A stretch of 64,000 nt of DNA from Polyangiaceae bacterium (GCA_009780955.1 WQZB01000004.1:52546-116545), one strand, 5' to 3'. Positions 41,848 to 49,854 are shown, counted from the stretch's first letter. Notes: generated by a model from the sequence alone, not told the origin. Numbers and translations: made by a program.

Positions 41848-44800
41848 ATGGGTCGGTTCAAGAGCTTCTCGCACTCGCGCGACGAGGCGCGGCGGGTTCT
41901 TCGCGATCGCCTTGGACGCGCATTGCGTCCCGCACTCCAATCCCCGGCGTTCAGGCGTACCCCGACGAGTTACGTTACCGACGTCGAACTTCTGGAACTC
42001 CTGGTTCGCGTTCACATTCACCGTGGCGATAACGAAAACGATGTTCGGGCGGCATACGAAGCCCACCGTACGACCCATCCCGAAAGTCCGACGTTCGACA
42101 GCTTGATCAACGAAGGCTGGTTCGGAGTGACATGGGGGCGTGTTGTGAGTGACCCGAACACACGCTTTTCTGCCAACCAGCAAATTGAACCCATTCGCAC
42201 TGGATTCCAAACCATTCTTAACGCTCTCCTCCGCGAGACCAAGTTCGAATTCGACAGCGTGAGCGACCTCTCGCAAGCGGTGCAGGAGTTCGCCGTACAA
42301 CTCGCGAAGAAGCCTCAGAACGTGGTTTCAGCACCGTCGCCCGACTGGATCGCTGCCCGGCTTTGGGAGCGACGAAGCAAGAGTCTCAGCGATAAGGAAG
42401 CACTTCGACAGTGGATGGATCGCTGGACACTGCTTGGTTGCCCAATAATGTCACCGACCACGTGGTGGACCAAAGACGACGCTCGCGCATGGCGACGCGC
42501 AGCCATCGACGTGCTTCGTCACGATCCGGGGCTCGTAAAATGGGATCGCGAGAAGGCGCTGATCGACGCGCGAGTCAATCGCGAGCGAGGCAGAGATTGG
42601 CAATCCCCCGAAATCCCCGCAACGCTCGTCGAGCGATACCTCTGGGTGAACAGCAAGTACTGGGACTACGGGGCTCGGGCGCTTGGATACTGCGGGGATA
42701 CGTGGGCACTGATGGTTATGCTCTGTGAAGATCTGGCCGCGCACGACCAACTGTTGGGCGAACCGTCTGCTGCGGAGTTTCTAGACCTCGTCTCCGAGCG
42801 ACCCACGCTGCTCGTGTTGCTCGTCGAGCGTATCCGGAAGCAGCCATTGTTCCTCGCAGATCTGCTTCTCCACCCAGCGACGTGCCCATTGGCCTGCCTT
42901 ATTGTTGCAAACTGGACCGCGCAATCGGTGGGATCATGGTCGCGCGCCTTGCAGGAAGCCGAGAACGAAGAGGCTCGTGATCGCGCGTTCGCCGATGCGA
43001 TGGCTATCGCTACGCAGCACCTTCGCAATGAAAACGTTCCGATCAAGGAACTGGCTGCACTCTTGGTTTGGATGCACGATCGAGTTCGAGCCGACGATAT
43101 GGCGTGGTCGCGCCGTCCTCGGAGGATAAGCGAGCGCATGTTCGAGGTCGTGCGCAATGAGCTTCTGACGCTGTCGAGACAACAGCTTGAAGAAATGCTG
43201 GCCGCACTCTCTTTCCGAGAGTCGGACGGACTCGGCACACCACGTTTCACCGCGGCTCTCGACGTTGCCACGTTCGCGTCGCTCACCGAAGCCATTGATT
43301 CAGACAAGGCAGTGGTCGTGTATGTTGCAACATTCCGCCCGGAAGCCATCATTCCGGACTACATCGCACTCACTCCTGCCCAAGCCGCGTCACTCGTCCT
43401 TGCCGCCAGGCGTTCGAACGCGTGGAATACGTTCCTTGCTCCGTTCGATGTGCGCGAACGACTTGAGAAGCCGAAGGAGAAGGACAAGAACGAGTACGCG
43501 GTGCGCTACGAGATCGCTCGTGCGCTTCGAGCACATATTCGGGTCTTGTCACGCGCTGTCGCCGCATGGGACGGTTCTCCCCCAGACGATCTCATCAAAG
43601 CATTAGCGTCGGCGATTCGCTCTGGCTCTAACGATCACACGGAGAAAGCGCGAGTTAGTGCCTTCACCGCCTGGTTTGAAGCCTATGTCGTTTCACACGT
43701 CGAACCACAGCTCGTCGATGATGTCGCCGCCGCGTGTAGGCGACTCCACGACGCCACCAGTCGTGGCGAAATCGAGGAAGCTCTGATGCTTATCGACGAG
43801 CCGATGGCCATGGCACGCCTACTTCAACGTGCCCCACCCGCGATGCGACAGAAAGTGAGCGCGCGAATAGGCGCGCTGGGGCCGAATGATGCTGCCGTGA
43901 TCCATTCATTGCCCGAGATACAGGGAAGGATCGACGAGCTACTCAACGCGGGCGCCATCGAAGCAAGCGTTATTCCGACTGCTATCAAGTACATGAACGT
44001 CGAACGTGACCAGGAAACTCTTGGTCGCGTGGCGGATCGTGCGGAGGTGCGTCTTCGGTTCGAGCTTCGCCTTGCACTGTTGCAAAAGAACTTCTCGCGA
44101 ATTGCGAAGATGACTGTCCCGGAAGGACTGCGAGATACACAGGTCACAGCGGCGCAAGATACAATCGACTTCTTCAAGGGCCTTGCCGAACTCTCGAATC
44201 CCAGCGGTTCCGCATCGACCGCAGAGGATCTATTCGCCAACTTGGCGCGTCGTCATCCCGAGAACGCTGCATACGTCGTCAACCAGTTCGCTGCGTACCT
44301 CGCGCGCTTACTCGGCGACGATATGTTCAGGACGCTAGACATTGCCGATTTCCCCGCCGCGAGATCAGTCATGGAAACGGCCGATCGTGCGTTGAAGAGC
44401 GCGCTCAACGTTGGGAACGACGACCACGCGATCCACGAGTCCAACAAAGCACTCTTGCTTCTCGCAATGGGAAAGCCCCGCGAGGCATACGACATTCTTC
44501 AGCATGCCAATGCATACGGTGAGCGGGAGGCGGTTGCAGCGTATGGGGCGGTGGCGTTGGATCGTATGGGGCGAGCGGATGAGGCATACGCTATCCTCGA
44601 TAGAGCGGAAGACGCCCATAAAGAATCGATCGTGCTCAAGGCAGCGCGCAAACATCTGGAGGGCAGTGCCCCGGCCCGGGTCCGTCCGCTTGGCGTATCC
44701 GACGACAATCGTGTTGTAACAGTCCAAAGTGCTCTCTTTCGACTCCAACAAATGGCGCCAAACGATCAGGCCCGTGTCTTCGATCGGACGGAGGAGGAGC

Positions 44801-45417
44801 ATGTGACGAATGAGATTCGCTCGGCCGCAGCCGGCCTGACCGCCCTCGTTCCAATGCTGCGGCCCGAGGACGATGTTACGTCCGTTCTCTTGCAGATTCT
44901 CGACGCCCGCGTTCGACATCTCGGCTGGTCAGTATCGGATCAGTCGAGGGGAGGATACTCGGCGAAGGGGAATCCAGGAGAGCGAGATCTGGTATTGAAG
45001 CACAAGGACAGCTATGACCTTGCCGTCATCGAGGCCGCGATATGCAAATCAAATCCATCGACGGGGACGGTGAGAAAGGACCTGACCAGCCACTTCCAAA
45101 AACTGTTTGGGTATAGCCAGTGCAAACTCTTCTTTCTTGTTGTCTATTCCTACGTCGACAGGCCACAAGACGTCTTGGCCACCATGCGCGAAATCGGGAA
45201 ATCGAGTGCGCCACCGGATTTTACCTGCCTACACATGGGCAACGACTTTCCACACGATGACTCCCGCCCCATTGGCTTCGAGGCTACCTACCAGGTCCAA
45301 GATGGTCGCCAAGCAAAGACGGTGGTGTTCCTTGTGATAAATATGCTGCAGCAAGCGCAGCGCAACGCTGCGGCACTCGCAGGGAAAACAAGCGAGTCGA
45401 AGTCTCGCATTCAATAA
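41848..45417 (+). CDS. Large helical-repeat protein with C-terminal PD-(D/E)XK-like nuclease (candidate defence gene)
   Basis: A 1,189-residue cytoplasmic protein. Most is alpha-helical repeat: an N-terminal region (MGRFKSFSHSRDEARRVLRD, TDVELLELLVRVHIHRG), then a central scaffold, then TPR-like units at about residues 855-930 (HAIHESNKALLLLAMGKPRE, AYGAVALDRMGRADEAYAIL). Residues about 1030-1110 read GYSAKGNPGERDLVLKHK, DLAVIEAAICKS and HFQKLFGYSQCKLFFLVVYS, matching the PD-(D/E)XK-type C-terminal nuclease of many helical-repeat/NTPase defence proteins. ATG at 41848 is chosen as the start of conserved-looking sequence. It is the largest cargo gene, in plus orientation opposite to the mobility genes. 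Confidence 0.8.
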   Translation: MGRFKSFSHSRDEARRVLRDRLGRALRPALQSPAFRRTPTSYVTDVELLELLVRVHIHRGDNENDVRAAYEAHRTTHPESPTFDSLINEGWFGVTWGRVVSDPNTRFSANQQIEPIRTGFQTILNALLRETKFEFDSVSDLSQAVQEFAVQLAKKPQNVVSAPSPDWIAARLWERRSKSLSDKEALRQWMDRWTLLGCPIMSPTTWWTKDDARAWRRAAIDVLRHDPGLVKWDREKALIDARVNRERGRDWQSPEIPATLVERYLWVNSKYWDYGARALGYCGDTWALMVMLCEDLAAHDQLLGEPSAAEFLDLVSERPTLLVLLVERIRKQPLFLADLLLHPATCPLACLIVANWTAQSVGSWSRALQEAENEEARDRAFADAMAIATQHLRNENVPIKELAALLVWMHDRVRADDMAWSRRPRRISERMFEVVRNELLTLSRQQLEEMLAALSFRESDGLGTPRFTAALDVATFASLTEAIDSDKAVVVYVATFRPEAIIPDYIALTPAQAASLVLAARRSNAWNTFLAPFDVRERLEKPKEKDKNEYAVRYEIARALRAHIRVLSRAVAAWDGSPPDDLIKALASAIRSGSNDHTEKARVSAFTAWFEAYVVSHVEPQLVDDVAAACRRLHDATSRGEIEEALMLIDEPMAMARLLQRAPPAMRQKVSARIGALGPNDAAVIHSLPEIQGRIDELLNAGAIEASVIPTAIKYMNVERDQETLGRVADRAEVRLRFELRLALLQKNFSRIAKMTVPEGLRDTQVTAAQDTIDFFKGLAELSNPSGSASTAEDLFANLARRHPENAAYVVNQFAAYLARLLGDDMFRTLDIADFPAARSVMETADRALKSALNVGNDDHAIHESNKALLLLAMGKPREAYDILQHANAYGEREAVAAYGAVALDRMGRADEAYAILDRAEDAHKESIVLKAARKHLEGSAPARVRPLGVSDDNRVVTVQSALFRLQQMAPNDQARVFDRTEEEHVTNEIRSAAAGLTALVPMLRPEDDVTSVLLQILDARVRHLGWSVSDQSRGGYSAKGNPGERDLVLKHKDSYDLAVIEAAICKSNPSTGTVRKDLTSHFQKLFGYSQCKLFFLVVYSYVDRPQDVLATMREIGKSSAPPDFTCLHMGNDFPHDDSRPIGFEATYQVQDGRQAKTVVFLVINMLQQAQRNAAALAGKTSESKSRIQ

Positions 45418-45446
45418 GTTAGGTAGCTGCAAATGCGACCAACAGT

Positions 45447-45580
45447 GTGCAGGGTGCTGCCGATGGTCCAGCCAACATGGCCACCTTCTTCGCACCCACC
45501 AGCATCGCGGGAGTCCAAGCGGCGCGATCTACGTTGCCGATTTCGGGAACAACAAAATCCGCAAGCTCGAACCCGTGTAC
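45447..45580 (+). pseudogene. Remnant of an NHL-repeat (beta-propeller) protein
   Basis: One frame gives GAADGPANMATFFAPTSIAG and, after a shift near 45515, another gives AIYVADFGNNKIRKLEPV. Together these make a typical NHL repeat (G.ADG....A.F..P..IA....YVADFGN..IRKL). There is no start region and no further repeat, so it is a fragment of a secreted beta-propeller gene. The rest of 45418-45705 shows nothing else. Confidence 0.65.
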
Positions 45581-45705
45581 AGGTAACCCAAGAAGTGGTC
45601 CCAACCGCTCAAGCACGAACGCGACAACAGCGTCGATGCACGCTATTTTAGTTTTGGGCCGTTTGCTAAACTAACTTTCCCGCTTCGCAAGTTCTCTAAA
45701 CTATC

Positions 45706-46875
45706 GTGCAACAGACCAATTTTACTAAGAATTCTCCAGGAAAGCTCGTTCTTACCGAGCGTGGAGCGCTGGCGTTCGTCCCTGATCCTGCGCCTGAGAC
45801 GATTTCTCTTGACACGGCATCGTTGCGCTTTCTGACGACGGCGGAGCGGGCTCTTGGTCAGCTCACAGGGACGCTGCGCGCGATGGGGCCACATGTCAAC
45901 CTGCCCCTCATCATCCGCCCGCTCATGCGGCGCGAAGCAATCGCGTCGAGTCGCATCGAGGGAACCGTTACGACTCCCGAGCAGCTCGTCTTGCTAGAAG
46001 GCGAAGAAGAAGTTGCCACCGATCGGCAAGCGTCGGAGACGCAAGAAGTCCTCAACTACATGCTCGCTCTGGAGCACGGCTTCCAGCGGCTCTCAGAGCT
46101 TCCGGTTTGCGTGCGCTTGATCAAAGAGCTGCACGCGATCCTCATGCGCGGTGTGCGCGGCAACGAGGAGCGCCCCGGCGAGATCCGGACGGTGCAGAAT
46201 TTCATCGGTGCGACGCGCGACATCCACGAAGCGCGATTTGTTCCGCCGCCAGCAAGCGCGCTCGACAGATGCCTCCGCGAGCTCGAACGCTACATCAACC
46301 CCGACGCGCAGGCTGACAGCTTGCCCCACCTCGTTCGCCTCGCACTGATTCACTACCAGTTCGAGACGATCCACCCATTCCGCGACGGCAACGGACGCGT
46401 GGGGCGCATCCTGATCCCGCTCATTCTTTGCGCGTACGAGAGGCTCGACCGGCCATCGCTCTACATGAGCCCGTACCTCGAGCACGAACGCGCGACTTAC
46501 GCCGACCTCATGCTCCGCGTAAGCCAGACGGGAGATTACCTCGCATGGATCCGATTTTTCCTCGAGGCCGTCGCCCAATCAGCAAACGCAGCTATCACGC
46601 GCGCCGAAGCCCTACTTTCGCTCCGGCGTGACTACCACGCGAAGCTCGCAGCAGCGCGTTCGAGTGCTCTCCTGCTCAAGCTCGTCGACGCGCTCTTCGA
46701 GCGGCCGTCGATTTCTATCAACGCGGCGGCGAAGCTTCTCAACGTCACGGTCGCTTCGGCGTCGTCGAACTTGCAGAAGCTCGTCGACGCCGGGATCCTT
46801 GTCGAGGTCACGGGCCGCCGTCGTGATCAACGATATGTCGCGCGCGAAATCATTCGCGCGACACACGCCGATTGA
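45706..46875 (+). CDS. Fic family protein (AMPylase-type) with N-terminal inhibitory helix and winged helix
   Basis: A 389-residue protein. The inhibitory motif SSRIEGT (about residues 84-90) marks a class II Fic with its own N-terminal alpha-inhibitor; the catalytic loop is HPFRDGNGRVGR (about residues 223-234). The C-terminus is a winged helix (ISINAAAKLLNVTVASASSN). It probably transfers AMP to a protein hydroxyl. The start is a GTG at 45706. It is followed 45 bases later by a toxin-antitoxin pair, and all are plus-strand cargo. Confidence 0.92.
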   Translation: MQQTNFTKNSPGKLVLTERGALAFVPDPAPETISLDTASLRFLTTAERALGQLTGTLRAMGPHVNLPLIIRPLMRREAIASSRIEGTVTTPEQLVLLEGEEEVATDRQASETQEVLNYMLALEHGFQRLSELPVCVRLIKELHAILMRGVRGNEERPGEIRTVQNFIGATRDIHEARFVPPPASALDRCLRELERYINPDAQADSLPHLVRLALIHYQFETIHPFRDGNGRVGRILIPLILCAYERLDRPSLYMSPYLEHERATYADLMLRVSQTGDYLAWIRFFLEAVAQSANAAITRAEALLSLRRDYHAKLAAARSSALLLKLVDALFERPSISINAAAKLLNVTVASASSNLQKLVDAGILVEVTGRRRDQRYVAREIIRATHAD

Positions 46876-46920
46876 AGGCATTGACTAACGGTGAACATGT
46901 CCAGGTGCTACCCTTCGCAC

Positions 46921-47199
46921 ATGGCCAAGACCGCCAATGAAGTGATCCACGACGTACTTGAGCTGTCCGAAGAGGACCGCAGCCGCGTCATGTCAGCACT
47001 CGTCGACTCATTCGAACTCGACACCGCAGGCGAGCCCGAAGGCTCCTTTGAAGACGCGAAGGCGTACATGGCCGAGGTGCGCAAACGCATCGATGATGTG
47101 CTTGTGGGGAGTGTAAAAGGCCGTCCCTGGCGCGAGGCGATGGCCGACCTCGACGCCGAGCTTCGCGAGTACGCCGCCCGTCGACGGCGCACGGCGTGA
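46921..47199 (+). CDS. Addiction-module antitoxin (Unstab_antitox/PF09720-like)
   Basis: A 92-residue protein starting MAKTANEVIHDVLELSEEDR, with SRVMSALVDSFE and a C-terminal RPWREAMADLDAELREYAAR. This is the short 'addiction module protein' that pairs with RelE/ParE toxins. An ATG at 46891 is in frame but 46921 gives the family start. Its stop overlaps the GTG of the toxin gene (GTGA). Confidence 0.85.
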   Translation: MAKTANEVIHDVLELSEEDRSRVMSALVDSFELDTAGEPEGSFEDAKAYMAEVRKRIDDVLVGSVKGRPWREAMADLDAELREYAARRRRTA

Positions 47200-47489
47200 T
47201 CCTTCATCCCGCCGCCGAAGACGAACTCCGCGCGATCATGCGCTGGTACGAAGATCGCGGCGAAGGTCTCGGCGCGCGCTTCTTGTTTGCCGCGTACCGC
47301 GTGTTCGGGCGCATCGACGCGTCACCCTTCGCGTTCCCCGAGCATCCCAACGACGCGCGAGCGCGGCGAGCTCTCGTGCGGAGCTGGCCCTACGTCGTCG
47401 CGTTTGCCTTGACGGTGGAAGGCGAATCGCACGTGGTCGCCGTGTACCACGAGAGGCGAGAGCCGGGGTACTGGCGCAATCAGCTTTGA
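47196..47489 (+). CDS. RelE/ParE-type toxin
   Basis: A 97-residue protein beginning LHPAAEDELRAIMRWYEDRG, then RFLFAAYRVFGRIDASPFAF, with conserved Arg (RALVRSWPYVVAFAL) and an end VYHERREPGYWRNQL, all typical of ParE/RelE. It is coupled to the antitoxin by GTGA overlap. Target (gyrase or ribosome-bound mRNA) cannot be told from sequence. Confidence 0.88.
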   Translation: MILHPAAEDELRAIMRWYEDRGEGLGARFLFAAYRVFGRIDASPFAFPEHPNDARARRALVRSWPYVVAFALTVEGESHVVAVYHERREPGYWRNQL

Positions 47490-47529
47490 CGTTCGTGCTT
47501 GCGTGCAGCGGACGTAACGCAAGGCGCTC

Positions 47530-48006
47530 TCACAGCGAAAACTCCACGGCTTCGCGGTGCGGTGGAGCGAGCTTGATGCCGGATTCTTTCTCGATGTTAC
47601 TCGCCAAAAGAGCGAGCGTATGCATCGCATCGCCTATCCATAAGTGGGCCTTGCGCAGTGACTTGTGCGCCGATTTCTTGGCACGCCCGCGGGATTTATC
47701 GTCGATTCCCGAGGCAAGGGCATATTCCTTATTGCATACCGCATCGACGGCGAGAGCCCAAAGTTCGTACATCTGCCGATGAAGGTTCAAAAGCAGACCG
47801 CGTACGCTGCATTCATCGCCACAGCTCGTCCCCTCATTGCCTTTCACCGGTTGCTTCGTAATTGTCACATGGTCGAACGCCGAAAAGAGATCTTCAACGC
47901 TTTTGATATCCGAATTGATGTCCGCCCACTGTCGCACGGCTTCATCAATATCTTCTGCGTGTTTGACAGACTGCTCACCGTTTACGTTGATGATGTACGT
48001 GTGCAT
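47530..48006 (-). CDS. Hypothetical island protein (158 residues)
   Basis: A protein starting MHTYIINVNGEQSVKHAEDI, with acidic helices, an ECSVRGLLLNLHRQMYELWA segment and a C-terminal helix KAHLWIGDAMHTLALLASNI. No family recognised. The ATG at 48006 follows AAGGAG at seven bases. It is convergent with the ParE-like gene and lies just inside the island's right end. Confidence 0.6.
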   Translation of the reverse strand: MHTYIINVNGEQSVKHAEDIDEAVRQWADINSDIKSVEDLFSAFDHVTITKQPVKGNEGTSCGDECSVRGLLLNLHRQMYELWALAVDAVCNKEYALASGIDDKSRGRAKKSAHKSLRKAHLWIGDAMHTLALLASNIEKESGIKLAPPHREAVEFSL

Positions 48007-48077
48007 GATGCTTCTCCTTCGCGCGGCTCCGACGCCGCGTGCGAGGTCTCCGCGGAGGCCGCGCCCGCGACGCCGGA

Positions 48078-48392
48078 TCACTTCGCGAGTCGCGCCCGAT
48101 CGAGAGCTACGACGTTGCCGGCGCTCGCCAACCGGCGCGCTTCGAGCTCCTTGGCGAGCTGCGCGACGACATCCCACCGCTGAGCGGCAGCGCCTCCTTC
48201 AAGCGCCCTTACAAGACCTGCTTCGACGTCGATCGGTTCCGGTTTTGATGGTTGAGATTCGGCCAAAACCGTCGCGGCGGAAGGTGATCGTTGCTCGATC
48301 GGCTCAACACAATCGGAGGCTGTTTTCTCTGGCAATGCTGCTAATTTTCGCCCATCGAAAGGTGACGATTTCGTACCGTGTTCGGTTGGTTT
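48078..48392 (-). pseudogene. Stranded 3' part of the integrase gene (104 codons), separated by integration
   Basis: From the att core leftward on the minus strand the frame reads PTEHGTKSSPFDGRK, then LAALPEKTASDC, then GAAAQRWDVVAQLAKELEAR, and ends at 48078. Across the core it is in the same phase as the integrase (QRRARDS, then N in attL or K here). Joined in a circle it would extend the integrase by 104 residues. In the integrated state it has no start of its own; the apparent upstream continuation to 48647 is antisense host sequence. A TTG inside could restart translation. Confidence 0.7.
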
Positions 48393-48413
48393 CGAATCCC
48401 TTGCTCTCCGCTG
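48391..48413. repeat. attR: 23-bp copy of the tRNA-Ser 3' end
   Basis: Exact copy of 34353-34375 with no tRNA body next to it: only the T-arm 3' half and acceptor strand are present. It marks the right boundary of the island. Confidence 0.93.
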
Positions 48414-48525
48414 TAACGACAATGCGCCCCGCGAGTGATCGCCGCGCCGTGGCTCCGGCACGTGTCGTGAATGCTCCGATTCCGTGGTTCTCGACGAACG
48501 AGAACTCTTTTTTGGAGAAGAGACT

Positions 48526-49668
48526 ATGAGACATTGGAGATCGCTTGGCATGTTGGGCGCGTGCGCGATGGCAACCGCTGTCGCATGCGGGTCTGGTGGG
48601 AATTCTTCGAATCCGTTGCAACCCGCAGCGGCATACCCGAACTGCACCCAAACAATGGATTATTGGCAGAACGATCCGGACGCGTGGCCCGTCACGACGG
48701 TAACGCTGGGTAGCGTCGACTACGATCAAAGTCAGCTTCTGCAAATCCTCGCGGAACCGGTTGACGACAATGGCCTCGTCGAGTTGGTGCAGGCGGAAAC
48801 CACTGCGAAACTGAGCATCGCCGACGGCGCTGACGACAGCGTCGTCTCGCCACTGCTGACAGAGGCAGACGCACTCATTGGGACGCTCAGCCCGCCACCC
48901 GTTGGCGGCGACTCGTTGCCCCAAACGACGACGGCAGCCCTCGTGGCCTCCATCAACGACTTCAACACCGGCGCCGTTGGCCCAGGCCAGTGTAGATCCA
49001 ACCCCTTTCACGGCAACTGCGCTCAGTCCGTGAATTACTGGCTGGAAAACCCTGACGCGTGGCCAGTGAACTCATTGACGTTGGGATCAACGAAGTATCC
49101 AAAGGGCCAGCTCCGGCAAATCCTCTCGCAGGATCCCGACGACAATGGCCTCCTCCTTCTGGAGCAACTCGAAATCGCGGTGAAGCTAAGCATCGCTGCA
49201 GGCGCCGATGACAGCGACATCGCGGGGGTACTCGAGCAGGTGGACGAATTGATCGATGGGCTCGTCGCACCACCCGTAGGCACAGACGAATTGACGCAGG
49301 AGCAGGTGGCCGACCTGGTGGCCGCCCTCAGCGCCTTCCTCGATGGTGACGTCGGCCCCGGTGCGTGCAGACTCGACGAAGATGCAGGCACCGATGCGGG
49401 TAGTGATGCATCCACCGGTGATGGTGGCAGCAGTGACGGTGGCAGCGACGCAGCGACCGATTCAGGCAGTGATGCATCCACCGGTGATGGTGGCAGCAGT
49501 GACGGTGGCAGCGACGCAGCGACCGATTCAGGCAGTGATGCATCCACCGGTGATGGTGGCAGCAGCGACGGTGGCAGCGATGCATCCACCGAAAATGGCG
49601 GCAACGACGCGTCCAGTGATGCGAGCAGTGACGGCGGCTCGCAAAACGACAGCGGGATGTCCTTCTAA
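48526..49668 (+). CDS. Lipoprotein with two DPDAWPV-type domains and a repetitive Asp/Gly/Ser tail
   Basis: A 380-residue protein. Signal peptide ACAMATAVACGSGG with lipoprotein Cys. Two homologous domains of about 110 residues follow: NCTQTMDYWQNDPDAWPVTT...QLLQILAEP...AKLSIADGADDS and NCAQSVNYWLENPDAWPVNS...QLRQILSQD...VKLSIAAGADDS. This is the domain usually written as YWKNHP-AWPV. The last 100 residues are Asp/Gly/Ser repeats, likely a spacer. ATG at 48526 follows GGAGAAG. It is the first host gene right of the island. Confidence 0.85.
   Translation: MRHWRSLGMLGACAMATAVACGSGGNSSNPLQPAAAYPNCTQTMDYWQNDPDAWPVTTVTLGSVDYDQSQLLQILAEPVDDNGLVELVQAETTAKLSIADGADDSVVSPLLTEADALIGTLSPPPVGGDSLPQTTTAALVASINDFNTGAVGPGQCRSNPFHGNCAQSVNYWLENPDAWPVNSLTLGSTKYPKGQLRQILSQDPDDNGLLLLEQLEIAVKLSIAAGADDSDIAGVLEQVDELIDGLVAPPVGTDELTQEQVADLVAALSAFLDGDVGPGACRLDEDAGTDAGSDASTGDGGSSDGGSDAATDSGSDASTGDGGSSDGGSDAATDSGSDASTGDGGSSDGGSDASTENGGNDASSDASSDGGSQNDSGMSF
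49399..49596 (+). repeat. Three 66-bp tandem repeats in the lipoprotein tail
   Basis: Units at 49399-49464, 49465-49530 and 49531-49596 encode 22-residue blocks based on GSDASTGDGGSSDGGSDA. The first two are near-identical, the third diverged at its end. In-frame slippage would change linker length. Confidence 0.85.
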
Positions 49669-49854
49669 CACTACTGCCGGAACTTCGTTCCGGGCTACGC
49701 GTTTCCGCTTCGCGGAAAGCAGTAATGTTAGACTTATCTCGAGGGGGCCTGGCGCCCCCTCTTGCCCGCAAAAGCGGGCAATTCACCCCTCCGCGAAGTC
49801 GCTCCCGCGACTTCGTTAGCACTACTGCCGGGGAGTTCCCGGCAGTAGTGCTAA
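49669..49854. terminator. Cluster of stacked hairpins between convergent lipoprotein genes
   Basis: Within 186 bases there are at least five stem-loops: an outer AACACTACTGC/GCAGTAATGTT pair enclosing CCGGAAC/GTTCCGG and TTTCCGC/GCGGAAA (49669-49730); GAGGGGGC/GCCCCCTC (49741-49761); TTGCCCGC/GCGGGCAA (49762-49781); CGAAGTCGC/GCGACTTCG (near 49793-49815); and a 17-bp perfect stem TTAGCACTACTGCCGGG with 5-base loop (49816-49854). The last contains the stop codon of the minus-strand gene. Bidirectional termination or a structured element is likely. Confidence 0.75.

Larger units (their letters stand above)
34353..48413. mobile_element. tRNA-Ser-integrated genomic island (14.06 kb), satellite-like
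   Basis: The island is bounded by perfect 23-bp att cores, with a tyrosine integrase at the tRNA end. It contains two gene arms: a minus-strand arm (integrase, RHH protein, small genes, primase-helicase, HTH genes) and a plus-strand cargo arm (helical-repeat nuclease, NHL remnant, Fic, toxin-antitoxin), then a minus-strand small gene and the stranded integrase tail. No capsid, tail, terminase, relaxase or type IV secretion gene is visible, so transfer would need a helper. Without it, the tRNA would be followed directly by the lipoprotein gene at 48526. Confidence 0.9.

Noticed and set aside
45433..45674. Small intact genes of about 72-75 codons after the nuclease gene
   Set aside because: Their sequence is explained by a single NHL repeat split over two frames.
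48078..48647. A 189-residue minus-strand gene spanning attR
   Set aside because: The part right of 48413 is antisense to the lipoprotein start and belongs to the host side of the junction; only the part left of the core is meaningful, as the stranded integrase tail.
49399..49596. CRISPR-like regular repeats
   Set aside because: The 66-bp units have no unique spacers, are in frame and encode a Gly/Ser/Asp linker.
49669..49854. A retron msr/msd or similar RNA
   Set aside because: No reverse transcriptase gene nearby; the structure is better described only as stacked hairpins.
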